Below, in pieces: positions 37,807 to 46,033 of a stretch of DNA of 64,000 nt. A program made the position numbers and the translations under genes. Origin of the DNA: Pararhizobium sp. IMCC3301 (GTDB lineage Bacteria; Pseudomonadota; Alphaproteobacteria; Rhizobiales; GCA-2746425); NCBI RefSeq assembly GCF_030758315.1, contig NZ_CP132336.1, positions 3,749,001 to 3,813,000 of the forward strand. The letters run 5' to 3'. Under the pieces are notes generated by a model. It was not told where the DNA came from and did no database searches. It saw nothing but the letters and a program-made list of their open reading frames with translations. Numbering within the stretch: position 1 is the first letter of the stretch; each line of letters begins with the position of its first letter.

Positions 37807-38991
37807 CGCCAGTGCAGGGTGCACCAGCACAAACCGCGTCAGCAAAAAGGCAATGATCGCGCAGATGGTAATGGCAATCACCATCGGTGTTGCGGTGCCA
37901 TCGAAAAACGGTCCGGCGACGAGTACGGCAAGTCCGCCCGCCACCATTTGCAGCGTGCCACCAAGCGAGGACGCCAGTCCTGCAATCTCGCCATGCTCTT
38001 CCAGCGCCAGCACCATGGTTGTCGGGATCACCAGCCCGAGACAGGCATTGGCCAGAAACAGGAAGGTCACAATCACTGGCAGGGTTCCGTAACCGGCCAG
38101 TGTCAGCCCCACCAGCAGCAGCGAGAACACCATGAAACCGGCGACGGCAGCAGAGATGGTGCGCACCATGCCAAACCGCTCCGCAAACGGTGCCGCCAGT
38201 TGCGAGGCGGCAAAAAACCCGATTGCGTTGATGGCAAAGGCAATGCTGAAACCGGTCGGGCTGAGGCCGAACTGGCCAGTATAGACAAAGGATGCGCTGG
38301 CGATGAAAACGAAGAAACTGGCCAGTCCGAACGCGCCGATAAAGGTCAATCCTATAAAACCGCGATCGCGCAGCAACAGCGCTGTGCCGGAGGCAAGGTT
38401 GCGCACATTCACCGCCACGCGTTTTTCCACTGCAAGGGTTTCCGGCAGCAGAAAGCCGGTCATCAGCAGGCTGAGAACGGCGGCAACGCCCAGCACGGCA
38501 AAGATGGCACGCCAGTTGCCGATGTAAATCACACCACTGCCGGCCAGCGGCGCCAGCATTGGCGAGATGCTGACCACCAGCATGATCAGCGCCATCAGCC
38601 GGGTTGCTTCCGCACCGGTGTGCATGTCACGGATAATCGCCCGCGGTACCACCATCAGCACTGCGGCGCCCATTCCCTGGACAAAGCGAAACGCCACCAG
38701 AGCGCCGATGGAGGGCGCAAAGGTGCAGCCGATTGAGCCGAGGATGAAAACCGCGAGGCCGATATAGAGCGGCGGCTTGCGGCCAACCTGATCAGCCAGC
38801 GGCCCATAGATCAGCTGGGCCAGGCCAAATGCGATAAAATAGGCCGTCAGCGTCATCTGCGCTGCGGCAATCGGACTGCCCAGATCTTCGGCAACATTCG
38901 GCAAGGCAGGCAGATACATGTCGATGGCAAACGGACCGACCGCCGACAACAGACCGAGAATTGCTGCTGAACGAAAGAGTCCATGGGACAT
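37780..38991 (-). CDS. Bcr/CflA-family drug exporter (MFS)
   Basis: 403 residues with 12 membrane segments. The N-terminal ILGLLSAVGPFAIDMYLPALP and the loop GPLADQVGRKPP with QGMGAAVLMVVPRAIIRD are typical of the Bcr/CflA branch of proton-linked drug exporters. Substrate unknown. The 3' end overlaps ribB by 27 bp in a convergent arrangement. No regulator gene is adjacent. Confidence 0.92.
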   Translation of the reverse strand: MSHGLFRSAAILGLLSAVGPFAIDMYLPALPNVAEDLGSPIAAAQMTLTAYFIAFGLAQLIYGPLADQVGRKPPLYIGLAVFILGSIGCTFAPSIGALVAFRFVQGMGAAVLMVVPRAIIRDMHTGAEATRLMALIMLVVSISPMLAPLAGSGVIYIGNWRAIFAVLGVAAVLSLLMTGFLLPETLAVEKRVAVNVRNLASGTALLLRDRGFIGLTFIGAFGLASFFVFIASASFVYTGQFGLSPTGFSIAFAINAIGFFAASQLAAPFAERFGMVRTISAAVAGFMVFSLLLVGLTLAGYGTLPVIVTFLFLANACLGLVIPTTMVLALEEHGEIAGLASSLGGTLQMVAGGLAVLVAGPFFDGTATPMVIAITICAIIAFLLTRFVLVHPALASNVQDVSL

Positions 38992-39095
38992 GATCTTGCC
39001 TTTTCTTAAACCGGAAACAAAACGACGCGCCCGAAAGCGCGCCGCTCTTTACCGGTTTAAAAGATGCCTGTCACATCAATAATAATGAATCGTCA

Positions 39096-39139
39096 GCTAG
39101 GGTCTGAACTCAATCTCCCAATTGAGTCCAGACCCTAGC
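39096..39139. repeat. 44-bp near-perfect inverted repeat
   Basis: Arms of 19 bases (GCTAGGGTCTGAACTCAAT and ATTGAGTCCAGACCCTAGC, one mismatch) with a six-base loop, in the gap between the dsbA-like stop and the MFS gene start. No T-run follows either way, so it is not a plain intrinsic terminator. The core AGGGTCTGGACTCA also occurs at 34005-34018 in front of fabI, suggesting a dispersed intergenic palindrome family. Confidence 0.8.
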
Positions 39140-39164
39140 CCAATGTCATCATGAAACGAGCTGA

Positions 39165-39932
39165 TCAGCTCTTCTCATCGCGCGCCGCGTCAATGCTGTC
39201 ACGCAGTTCCTGTTCGCCCACTGCGCCGAACAGCACTTTGTTGCCAACCACATAGGAGGGTGTGCCTGTCAGACCCAGTCCATCTGCCAGCATATAGACT
39301 TCCTGAATGGTTTCAGCTGCCAGATCGGATTTGGTCACCGCTTCCAGTTCATCAGGATCAATCCCCAGGCTTGTGGCAACCTTGATCGCTTTCGCCGCAT
39401 TGGCCTGGCCTGGCCCCAGCAGGACCTGAAGGTGGAACTCGGCAAATTTCTCGGGTGCCAGCTCGTTAACGGCTATGCTGACGCGGGCAGCTTCAACCGA
39501 ACCCTGCCCAAGCACAGGAAATTCTTTCAGGACAAATCGCAAGCCGGGGTCTGTTTCCAGCAGCGCCAGCATGTCCTTGTGGGCGCGTTTGCAGAAACCG
39601 CAATTATAATCGAAGAACTCCACCATCGTCACATCGCCATCAGGATTGCCCATCACCACCTGATAGGGAGAATCGAAAATCTGCTCCTGCAGATTGGTCA
39701 CAGCATCCAGTCGGGCGGTTTCCTCCGCAAGTTTCTGGCGGGTGCCCAGCGCATCCAGTGCTTCCGTGATCACCTCAGGATTTTCCATGAGATATTCGCG
39801 GACGATGGTTCGGATTTCTTCCTTTTCCGCTTCCGGAAAAGTCTGGGCAGAGGCCGGCGCCATCAGAGGCACAAGCAGCAAAGCCGGCATGAATTTTCGG
39901 GCCAGATAGGAGAAGGTCAGATTAATAGGCAT
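39165..39932 (-). CDS. DsbA-family periplasmic thiol oxidoreductase
   Basis: 255 residues. Signal peptide ends near LMAPASAQ. A helical N-terminal segment (FPEAEKEEIRTIVREYLMENPEVI) is of the type found in ScsC/Com1-like proteins, where it drives oligomerisation. The thioredoxin part holds the active site CGFC in FDYNCGFCKRAH and the cis-Pro loop TGTPSYVVGNKVLFG. It probably forms or isomerises disulfides in exported proteins. Upstream lies a repetitive tract (39983-40040). Confidence 0.9.
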   Translation of the reverse strand: MPINLTFSYLARKFMPALLLVPLMAPASAQTFPEAEKEEIRTIVREYLMENPEVITEALDALGTRQKLAEETARLDAVTNLQEQIFDSPYQVVMGNPDGDVTMVEFFDYNCGFCKRAHKDMLALLETDPGLRFVLKEFPVLGQGSVEAARVSIAVNELAPEKFAEFHLQVLLGPGQANAAKAIKVATSLGIDPDELEAVTKSDLAAETIQEVYMLADGLGLTGTPSYVVGNKVLFGAVGEQELRDSIDAARDEKS

Positions 39933-40446
39933 GGTGCGGTCCTGATGTAATGGATTTGAATTGAATGTAACGGTTTCTGCTGTGTTCTGCCAGCCTGTTC
40001 GCTAGCCTGTTCTGCCAGCCTGTTCGCCAGCTTGTTCGACAGGTCCCGGCAATGCTGGCGATGGGCGCGTCACGGCCACCATCGCATCAGCCATGGCATG
40101 GAGCCGCGCTGTATGCGATGCTACGGAGACAGGCGCGGGCAGGATGAGCGTCAGCTCCAATGTCTCCGGCCTATAAAGCTGGGCGCTGCCCATCTCTGGA
40201 GTGTCTCTGGTGTCTCGCTGATATGTTTCTGAAGTGTCGCCATCCACGTCAAATTCCCGCCGGTTTGAAGAGCGCCAAACCTAAATTTTGCCGCCAGCAA
40301 GGTCAATTTAAGCTTTTGTCATGAAACCATCAGGCGGGAGCACCCGACCAATTGATCCACCATCAACTGGATTTCACGACGGAACCAGCCAATCCAAACA
40401 AAAAGTGCAGCACTGCAAGTATCAGCGCAAGCTTGAGCTGAATACT
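39933..40446. other. Intergenic region without a convincing gene
   Basis: About 510 bp between the dsbA-like gene and the cyclo-ligase gene, both on the minus strand. It contains the tandem repeat listed above and a minus-strand ORF of 81 codons (40002-40247) whose ends are low-complexity (SETYQRDTRDTPE; EQAGEQAGRTG) and which has no ribosome binding site or known motif. I see nothing else; the dsbA-like promoter should be here. Confidence 0.5.
39983..40032. repeat. Two-copy 25-bp tandem repeat with 12/13-bp substructure
   Basis: Units at 39983-40007 and 40008-40032 each contain TGTTCTGCCAGCC followed by TGTTCG(C)(T/C)AGC; a partial third begins at 40033 (TGTTCGAC). The repeat sits just upstream of the dsbA-like gene. 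As the period is not a multiple of three, it is unlikely to be coding. Confidence 0.7.
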
Positions 40447-41094
40447 TTACCAAACTATTCCGTCGCTGAGGATCACCCGGTGCATCGGGATGTCCCAGGG
40501 CATTGGAAATATGGTTTTCAGTTTGGAAAAATCATGACCGACGCCGATGCAAATGGTACCGGAGCGCATCCGCGCCAGAGTGCGGTCGTAGTAGCCGCCG
40601 CCATTGCCGAGCCGGAACCGGTTCTCGTCAACACCCAGCAGCGGAATGACAATAATATCGGGCTCGACAGAGTGCACTGTTTCGGGGACAGGAATGCCCC
40701 ATATGCCACGCCGCATCGTGCTGTCGGGCGACCATCGGTGAAATGCGACGGGCTGGTCACGTTCAACCACAACCGGCAATGCGACAGTGGCGCCCTGAAG
40801 ATGAACCTCGTTCATCCAGCCGCGCAGATCCAGTTCGCCGCGGATTGGCCAATAGACCGCTATGACCGCGCCTTCGACCTCCGCAATTTCGCGATCCAGA
40901 CCGTCAGCAACAACAGCAGCCATGTGTTTGCGCTGTTCCAGCGGCACTGCCTTGCGCAGGGCGTAGAGACGCTGTCTCTCGCTTTTGCGGAACCGTGCGA
41001 CATCTCTTGCCGTATCCGGATCGACGACGTGGCCATCCACCACCATGTGAGCAAAACACGGTTCTGAACCACCACCCTGTTCATCCTCATTCAT
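40447..41094 (-). CDS. 5-formyltetrahydrofolate cyclo-ligase
   Basis: Recycles 5-formyl-THF to 5,10-methenyl-THF with ATP. The 215-residue protein has the N-terminal basic helix (FRKSERQRLYALRKAV) and the signature LGVDENRFRLGNGGGYYDRTLA. About 35 extra residues precede the usual family start. The gene directly downstream of a candidate 6S RNA on the same strand reproduces the 6S-ygfA arrangement known across proteobacteria. Confidence 0.92.
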   Translation of the reverse strand: MNEDEQGGGSEPCFAHMVVDGHVVDPDTARDVARFRKSERQRLYALRKAVPLEQRKHMAAVVADGLDREIAEVEGAVIAVYWPIRGELDLRGWMNEVHLQGATVALPVVVERDQPVAFHRWSPDSTMRRGIWGIPVPETVHSVEPDIIVIPLLGVDENRFRLGNGGGYYDRTLARMRSGTICIGVGHDFSKLKTIFPMPWDIPMHRVILSDGIVW

Positions 41095-41132
41095 CAGGTT
41101 TGCCCTGTCATATCTGCTCTGGAAGCGAGTTT

Positions 41133-41311
41133 ACAGCCTCAACACCTATCACGCAAAGGCAAATGATATGATCTGGCGCACAGGCTGAAATGCCGTGCCT
41201 GACCATTGTAACACCTGGAAATCGGCCTTTGCCGGATAATGCCTACCGCTCGTCAGCCGGTATGGTTCTTGAACCTTCACCGATGGCGGTTTAAGAACCC
41301 GCTGAAGCTGT
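41133..41311 (-). ncRNA. ssrS: Candidate 6S RNA (SsrS)
   Basis: 6S RNA mimics an open promoter and binds sigma70-RNA polymerase. The region lies on the minus strand immediately upstream of the cyclo-ligase gene, the conserved position of 6S RNA. It can form a closing stem, ACAGCUUCA with UGAGGCUGU (nine pairs, one G-U), enclosing about 160 nt that fold back along their length: CUGAC with GUCAG, and a CGGC/GCCG terminal hairpin with an AAAG loop. The 5' part also has a GGTTCTTAAACC / GGTTCAAGAACC complement pair, like the UUGAACC/GGUUCAA pair in E. coli 6S. Its about 180-nt length fits. Ends are estimated; no covariance search was possible. Confidence 0.45.
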
Positions 41312-41346
41312 TTTGCAAAAACTCCAACCGGTATGATTCAACCTTC

Positions 41347-42516
41347 ATGAAGCCTCCAATTCTCCAACATGCAGCGTCTTTGCGCAGCGCGGTCGATCCG
41401 TTTTTAGCCATGGATGTCATGGTTGCCGCCCAGTCGCGCGCGGCCGAGGGCAAACCTGTCCTGCGCATGGAAGTCGGCGAGCCTGGACATCAGGCCCCGA
41501 TAATTGTGCGCGAAGCCGCCAAGGCGGCGATTGATCAGGACCGGATTTCCTATACGCCGGCCCTTGGGCTGCCGGCTTTACGCGAGCGCATTTCTGCGCA
41601 TTATCAACTGCAATATGGTGCCACTGTGCCGCGTCAGCGCATTGCCATCACCACCGGTTCATCCGCCGGTTTTATCCTCAGTTTCCTGTCCGCATTTGAC
41701 AGCGGGGCCCGTGTCGGTCTGGCCGCACCCGGCTACCCGGCCTATCGCAATGTCATGAAAGCACTTGGACTTGTTGCCGTTTCCATTCCGGTGAGGGCGG
41801 AAAACCGCTATGTCATCACGCCGCAGGATGTTGAAGCTGTTCATGCACAAGCGCCGCTGGACGGGTTGTTGATCGCCAGTCCCGCCAATCCGTCCGGGAC
41901 CATGCTGATGCCGCAGGCCTTTACCGCCCTGATCAAAAGCTGCAACAGGTGCAATATCAGATTGATTTCCGACGAAATCTATCATGGGCTGGTCTATGAG
42001 GGGACCGCCGAGACTGCCTTGTCCCACACAGACCAGTCGATTGTGATCAATTCCTTTTCAAAATATTATTGCATGACCGGCTGGCGTATCGGCTGGATGA
42101 TTCTGCCGGAAGATCTGGTGCGGCCAGTCGAGCGGCTGGCACAATCACTTTATATCTCAGCACCGTATATTTCACAGATTGCCGCCATAAAGGCGTTTGA
42201 TGCGACCCCGGAGCTGGATGCAATCAGAGAACTTTACGCACGCAACCGGCAGAAGCTGCTGACCGCCCTGCCGCAGATTGGCTTTGAAAGCCTGCATCCC
42301 GCAGACGGTGCCTTCTATGTCTACGCCGATGCGCGCCGCTTCACCAACGATGCGCTCGACTTTTCCCGAACGCTGCTTGACAGCACCGGCGTGGCGGCCA
42401 CGCCAGGGGTCGATTTCGACCCTGATAACGGCCAGACCATGATGCGGTTTTCCTATGCCGGTGATGCGGCGACAATCGACCGGGCAATTGCAGCCATGGC
42501 GCGCTGGCTGGAATAG
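41347..42516 (+). CDS. Class I/II pyridoxal-phosphate aminotransferase
   Basis: 389 residues, fold-type I. The PLP lysine lies in NSFSKYYCMTGWRIGW near residue 238; ASPANPSGTM (Asn of the PLP ring) and SDEIYHGLVYEG are also typical. Closest in style to aspartate/alanine-type aminotransferases that use pyruvate or oxaloacetate; the amino donor is not determined. ATG 41347 is chosen over the long ORF start at 41239, which would run into the candidate 6S promoter region. Six bases separate it from the LysE-family gene. Confidence 0.9.
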   Translation: MKPPILQHAASLRSAVDPFLAMDVMVAAQSRAAEGKPVLRMEVGEPGHQAPIIVREAAKAAIDQDRISYTPALGLPALRERISAHYQLQYGATVPRQRIAITTGSSAGFILSFLSAFDSGARVGLAAPGYPAYRNVMKALGLVAVSIPVRAENRYVITPQDVEAVHAQAPLDGLLIASPANPSGTMLMPQAFTALIKSCNRCNIRLISDEIYHGLVYEGTAETALSHTDQSIVINSFSKYYCMTGWRIGWMILPEDLVRPVERLAQSLYISAPYISQIAAIKAFDATPELDAIRELYARNRQKLLTALPQIGFESLHPADGAFYVYADARRFTNDALDFSRTLLDSTGVAATPGVDFDPDNGQTMMRFSYAGDAATIDRAIAAMARWLE

Positions 42517-42522
42517 ATATTG

Positions 42523-43131
42523 ATGGACCAGCTCGCACCTGCCGTGGCCGGCTTTTCACTGGGCAGCGGGTTGATCATGGCGATTGGCGCGCAAAACGCA
42601 TATGTGCTGCGGCTCGGACTTTTGCGCCGTCACGTCTTTGCCGTCTGTCTGCTCTGCGCGCTGTCTGATGCGTTGCTGATCGTGCTCGGTATTGCCGGGC
42701 TTGGCAGCCTTTTGCAAGGCTCGGAAGTGTTGCTGTCAGCGGTAACCTATGGCGGCGCCGCATTCTTGTTTATCTATGGTTTGTTGGCCTTTAAGCGGGT
42801 TTTTTCACCTGGCACTCTAAAAGCGGCGACCCAGCAGATACCCACATTGCGCGCTGCATTGGCGACTGCGCTGGCATTCACATTTCTCAATCCGCATGTC
42901 TATCTCGACACAGTGCTTTTGCTTGGCGGTTTTTCAGCAAAATACCCGATGCCGGGCCGCATTGCCTTCGGGCTTGGAGCTGTGACGGCTTCGTTCATCT
43001 GGTTTTTTGCTCTGGGCTACGGGGCGCGTTTGCTCGCGCCCTTGTTCGCACAGCGCGGTGCGTGGCAGGTCCTCGACCTGTTGATAGGCAGCGTCATGTG
43101 GACGCTGGCTCTGTCTTTGCTGTTTGGCTAA
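42523..43131 (+). CDS. argO: LysE/ArgO-family amino-acid exporter
   Basis: 202 residues, about six membrane helices. N-terminal GFSLGSGLIMAIGAQNAYVLRLGLLRRH is the hallmark of ArgO/LysE exporters of basic amino acids; FLNPHVYLDTVLLLGG is the second conserved region. Coupled six bases after the aminotransferase. The exported amino acid is assigned by family. The stop overlaps by four bases the stop of a convergent small gene. Confidence 0.9.
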   Translation: MDQLAPAVAGFSLGSGLIMAIGAQNAYVLRLGLLRRHVFAVCLLCALSDALLIVLGIAGLGSLLQGSEVLLSAVTYGGAAFLFIYGLLAFKRVFSPGTLKAATQQIPTLRAALATALAFTFLNPHVYLDTVLLLGGFSAKYPMPGRIAFGLGAVTASFIWFFALGYGARLLAPLFAQRGAWQVLDLLIGSVMWTLALSLLFG

Positions 43132-43307
43132 GCGCTTTTGTACGGCTTTGCAATTGCCTTTGTCACTTCAACCGGCTTGGCCTTGCTGCAAAGTGCTTGT
43201 GCGGCTTGAACAGACCTGATGCCGATGGCACCATAATGTCTGGTGAGTTCAAGATCTTTTGCACGATCTTCCTTGCAGCGAAAACCTTTTGATTTCATCA
43301 ATTGCAT
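43128..43307 (-). CDS. Small protein of unknown function (59 aa)
   Basis: Reads MQLMKSKGFRCKEDRAKDL, then ELTRHYGAIGIRSVQAAQAL and a basic tail. GGAG lies seven bases before ATG 43307, an ideal ribosome binding site, and the sequence has natural-protein composition with two Cys and many basic residues. It is convergent with argO with a four-base stop overlap. No family recognised. Support is the ribosome binding site and composition only. Confidence 0.5.
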   Translation of the reverse strand: MQLMKSKGFRCKEDRAKDLELTRHYGAIGIRSVQAAQALCSKAKPVEVTKAIAKPYKSA

Positions 43308-43512
43308 GACGCAACTCCACACTCATATACGGGTCACAAAATCGCTGACATCACACTCTATCAGCAGATTACTTTCAAGTCTGCGCCTGTTAGGTGAATC
43401 AAGTCTTAAACGAAAGCATCAAATTGTCTTGGTTGGCAGCGGCATGCAATTGCATAAATGCGTCAGACATCACAAAACTGATCAGCAGATTTTTTCTGCA
43501 CAGGAAACCGGC

Positions 43513-44841
43513 TTGACCCAAACAGTTGCAAAAAGCACCCGGCCTGAGCTGCATCAGGCCTCCTGTGAGGACGAGCAACGCGGCGGCAGGGTGGCCGTGG
43601 AACCGGCCGCGAAGGATCTGGCCATGCTTGCGCTGCGCGGCATGGTCTTGCTGACGCTGACGCTGGGGCTGTACCGGTTCTGGTACGTCACGCGCCTGCG
43701 GCGTTTTTTCTGGACCCACACCCGGATCGGGTCTTATCCACTGGAATTCACCGGGCAGCCGGCAGATCTGATCGCCGGGTTTTTTATGGCTGTCGTTATT
43801 CTGCTGCCGCTCTATCTCAGCCTGTTTGTCATCTCGCTGGGTCTGCCCTACGGCGTCCTGGCGGCAAATCTGGTCGCAATCGGCATGCTCTGGTTTCTCA
43901 GCCAGTTCGCGCTTTACCGGGCCCGGAACTATCGCCTGAGCAGAACCTTGTGGCGTGGGTTGCGGTTCCGCCAGGGCGGGTCGGGAGTGGTCTATGCGCT
44001 CCTGTCGATGGTCTGGTTCAGCATTGGTGTGCTCAGTTTTGGCACGCTCTGGCCCATGCGCAGGCGGGCTTTGCAGAGCTACAGGATGCGCCATACTTTC
44101 TATGGAAATCAGAAAGCGGAATTTTCAGCCGCGCTCGGTCCGCTTTATCGTGCCGGATGGCCGCTGTTTCTGGGCATAGCCCTGATTACCACCTGGGCCG
44201 CCGTTGAAATTGCTGGTCTCTGGTCAACTGTCCCTGAAACCTTTGTGTTTGCGGACCTGCTCAACACAAGCTTTCGCAGACTTTTTGCATCTGATCCTCT
44301 ATCCGGCGTGCCGCTTACCGCTCTGCTACGGATCAGTGGAATTTCGGGGGTTGCGATGATTGTCCTTCTGGCCTTCACCGTTCCTGCCTATCTTGCTGCT
44401 GAAACTCGGCATTTCGCCAATTCCACTACCTTCGGTTCAGTGAAACTCCATTCCAGCTTCTCCCGGCAGGCAATGATTGCGGTGTGGGGCAAATTTCTCA
44501 TTGTGCTGACCGGTTTCGCTCTGCTCTATCTGGGGCTGGGCGCGGTTTTGTTCGCCGGGTTTCTGAAGTCCGGCCTGCCTGTTGGCGTGATTGACAGTGC
44601 CACGACGCGGTTCGGGTTTTTTGCAGCCCTTTTCCTGTATTACAGCCTTGGCATTATCTTCTATTCGGTGATCCGTGTTGTGTTCCTGCGCTACCGGCTT
44701 TGGCAGGCGATCGGTAATTCCCTGTCAATTACACCGATCACCCTGGTCTCGGCCATTGTGGCCGGTCCTGCGGAGCAGCTTCGCCGCCGTGACGGATTTG
44801 GCGAGGGCATCGCGGATGCCCTGGACGCGGGCGGGCTATAG
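43513..44841 (+). CDS. DUF898 (YjgN-like) membrane protein
   Basis: 442 residues with about six to eight membrane helices. LTLTLGLYRFWYVTRLRRFFWTHTRIG and a later copy-like GVLSFGTLWPMRRRALQSYRMRHTFYG and LGIIFYSVIRVVFLRYRLWQAIGN are the DUF898 pattern of a hydrophobic helix followed by a basic FW/YR segment. TTG at 43513 is preferred because AGGAAA stands seven bases upstream; the ORF is open back to 43243 but that part is not homologous-looking. Usually next to an M48 peptidase, as here. Confidence 0.78.
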   Translation: MTQTVAKSTRPELHQASCEDEQRGGRVAVEPAAKDLAMLALRGMVLLTLTLGLYRFWYVTRLRRFFWTHTRIGSYPLEFTGQPADLIAGFFMAVVILLPLYLSLFVISLGLPYGVLAANLVAIGMLWFLSQFALYRARNYRLSRTLWRGLRFRQGGSGVVYALLSMVWFSIGVLSFGTLWPMRRRALQSYRMRHTFYGNQKAEFSAALGPLYRAGWPLFLGIALITTWAAVEIAGLWSTVPETFVFADLLNTSFRRLFASDPLSGVPLTALLRISGISGVAMIVLLAFTVPAYLAAETRHFANSTTFGSVKLHSSFSRQAMIAVWGKFLIVLTGFALLYLGLGAVLFAGFLKSGLPVGVIDSATTRFGFFAALFLYYSLGIIFYSVIRVVFLRYRLWQAIGNSLSITPITLVSAIVAGPAEQLRRRDGFGEGIADALDAGGL

Positions 44842-44849
44842 ATCGTCTC

Positions 44850-45977
44850 ATGGCTACAACCAATCCATTGACGCCATCTGATGCGGCCGCGGAAGAAAAC
44901 CGCTTCGCTGCGGTCTATTTCGATGGACAATCGGCGGAAGCGCTGCCGGTTATGGCGGAATTCGGCGACAGGCTTTGTCTGTACGACAGGGGCGGCAAGG
45001 CGATTGACGGCTTTGGCAGCGCGGATCTGCTGCGCAGCGAAACCGCTTCAGATCAGCTCCAGATCGCCCTTCAGGACCACCGTGACAATCGGCGCATCCA
45101 GATTGACAAAGCCGCAGTGCCCAGTGCCACCTGGGCCGCCTTGCACCGGCTTTCAAGCGTTCGGCGCCGGGCCGCGCGCCAGCCTCTGCGCGTCATTGCG
45201 GCCTGTATCGCTGTTGTGCTCGCCGGATTATCGATATTTGCAATCCTCATACCGGCGGCAGCCGACCGGCTGGCACCTCTGGTTCCGGCCAGTTTTGAGA
45301 CAACTTTGGCCAACCGGCTTGAGACATATGTGATTGATCCGGAGGCGCGGAAAATCTGCGCCTCAACCGAGGATAATGCAGTTTTGGCAGGCTTCATCGA
45401 AGCCTTGCAGGCGGCAAGCGGATTTTCCGGACCGGTCAGCCTGCGCGTCATGGATATGCCCGGTGCTAACGCTTTTGCGCTGCCTGCTGGACGCATAATC
45501 ATCACCCGGTCCTTGCTGGAGCTCAGCGCAACGCCTGAAGAACTGATCGCGGTCCTTGCCCATGAACTCGGCCACATTCAGGCCCGACATGCAGTGCGCC
45601 TGAGCCTGCGCATTGGCGGCACCTCCACGCTTCTGGGCTTTCTGCTTGGCGATTTCACCGGCAGCGCCGCCGTGGTCGCTGTCGGCCAGGCCCTGATCGG
45701 CACAGCCTACAGCCGCGATTTTGAACGGCAGGCGGATCGGCTGGCAGTCCGCACTTTGCGCAATATGAGCATTCCGCCCGATGATCTGATTTCTGTGCTG
45801 GAAAGGCTGGAAAGCACCAACGAAGGCGCCGGATGGCTGTCCACCCATCCATCAACGGCGGAACGCCGGGATTTTCTCATGCAAGTTGCTGCCGAAAATC
45901 GTGAAACACCTTCTGATTTACGTTTGGAAGAAGCTGCACAACAGAACTGGATAATGCCGAACTTGATTTGCGATTAA
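44850..45977 (+). CDS. M48-family zinc metallopeptidase (membrane-anchored)
   Basis: 375 residues. Residues about 115-135 are a membrane helix (VIAACIAVVLAGLSIFAILI) after a cytosolic N-terminus; the C-terminal domain carries the zinc motif HELGH in VLAHELGHIQARHAV near residue 235 and the third ligand region FERQADRLAVRTL. Ends STHPSTAERR, common in M48C. Oma1/BepA-like role in envelope quality control is possible. It starts eight bases after the DUF898 stop, so the two are an operon. Confidence 0.9.
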   Translation: MATTNPLTPSDAAAEENRFAAVYFDGQSAEALPVMAEFGDRLCLYDRGGKAIDGFGSADLLRSETASDQLQIALQDHRDNRRIQIDKAAVPSATWAALHRLSSVRRRAARQPLRVIAACIAVVLAGLSIFAILIPAAADRLAPLVPASFETTLANRLETYVIDPEARKICASTEDNAVLAGFIEALQAASGFSGPVSLRVMDMPGANAFALPAGRIIITRSLLELSATPEELIAVLAHELGHIQARHAVRLSLRIGGTSTLLGFLLGDFTGSAAVVAVGQALIGTAYSRDFERQADRLAVRTLRNMSIPPDDLISVLERLESTNEGAGWLSTHPSTAERRDFLMQVAAENRETPSDLRLEEAAQQNWIMPNLICD

Positions 45978-46033
45978 TTGGAATCACTGGTAAAAAATCG
46001 GTAAATGTTGGGTTTAGGGGCAGTGTATTTGCC

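Noticed and set aside
40002-40247. 81-codon minus-strand ORF between the cyclo-ligase and DsbA-like genes
   Set aside because: Low-complexity ends, overlap with a tandem repeat whose period is not a multiple of three, no ribosome binding site and no recognised motif.
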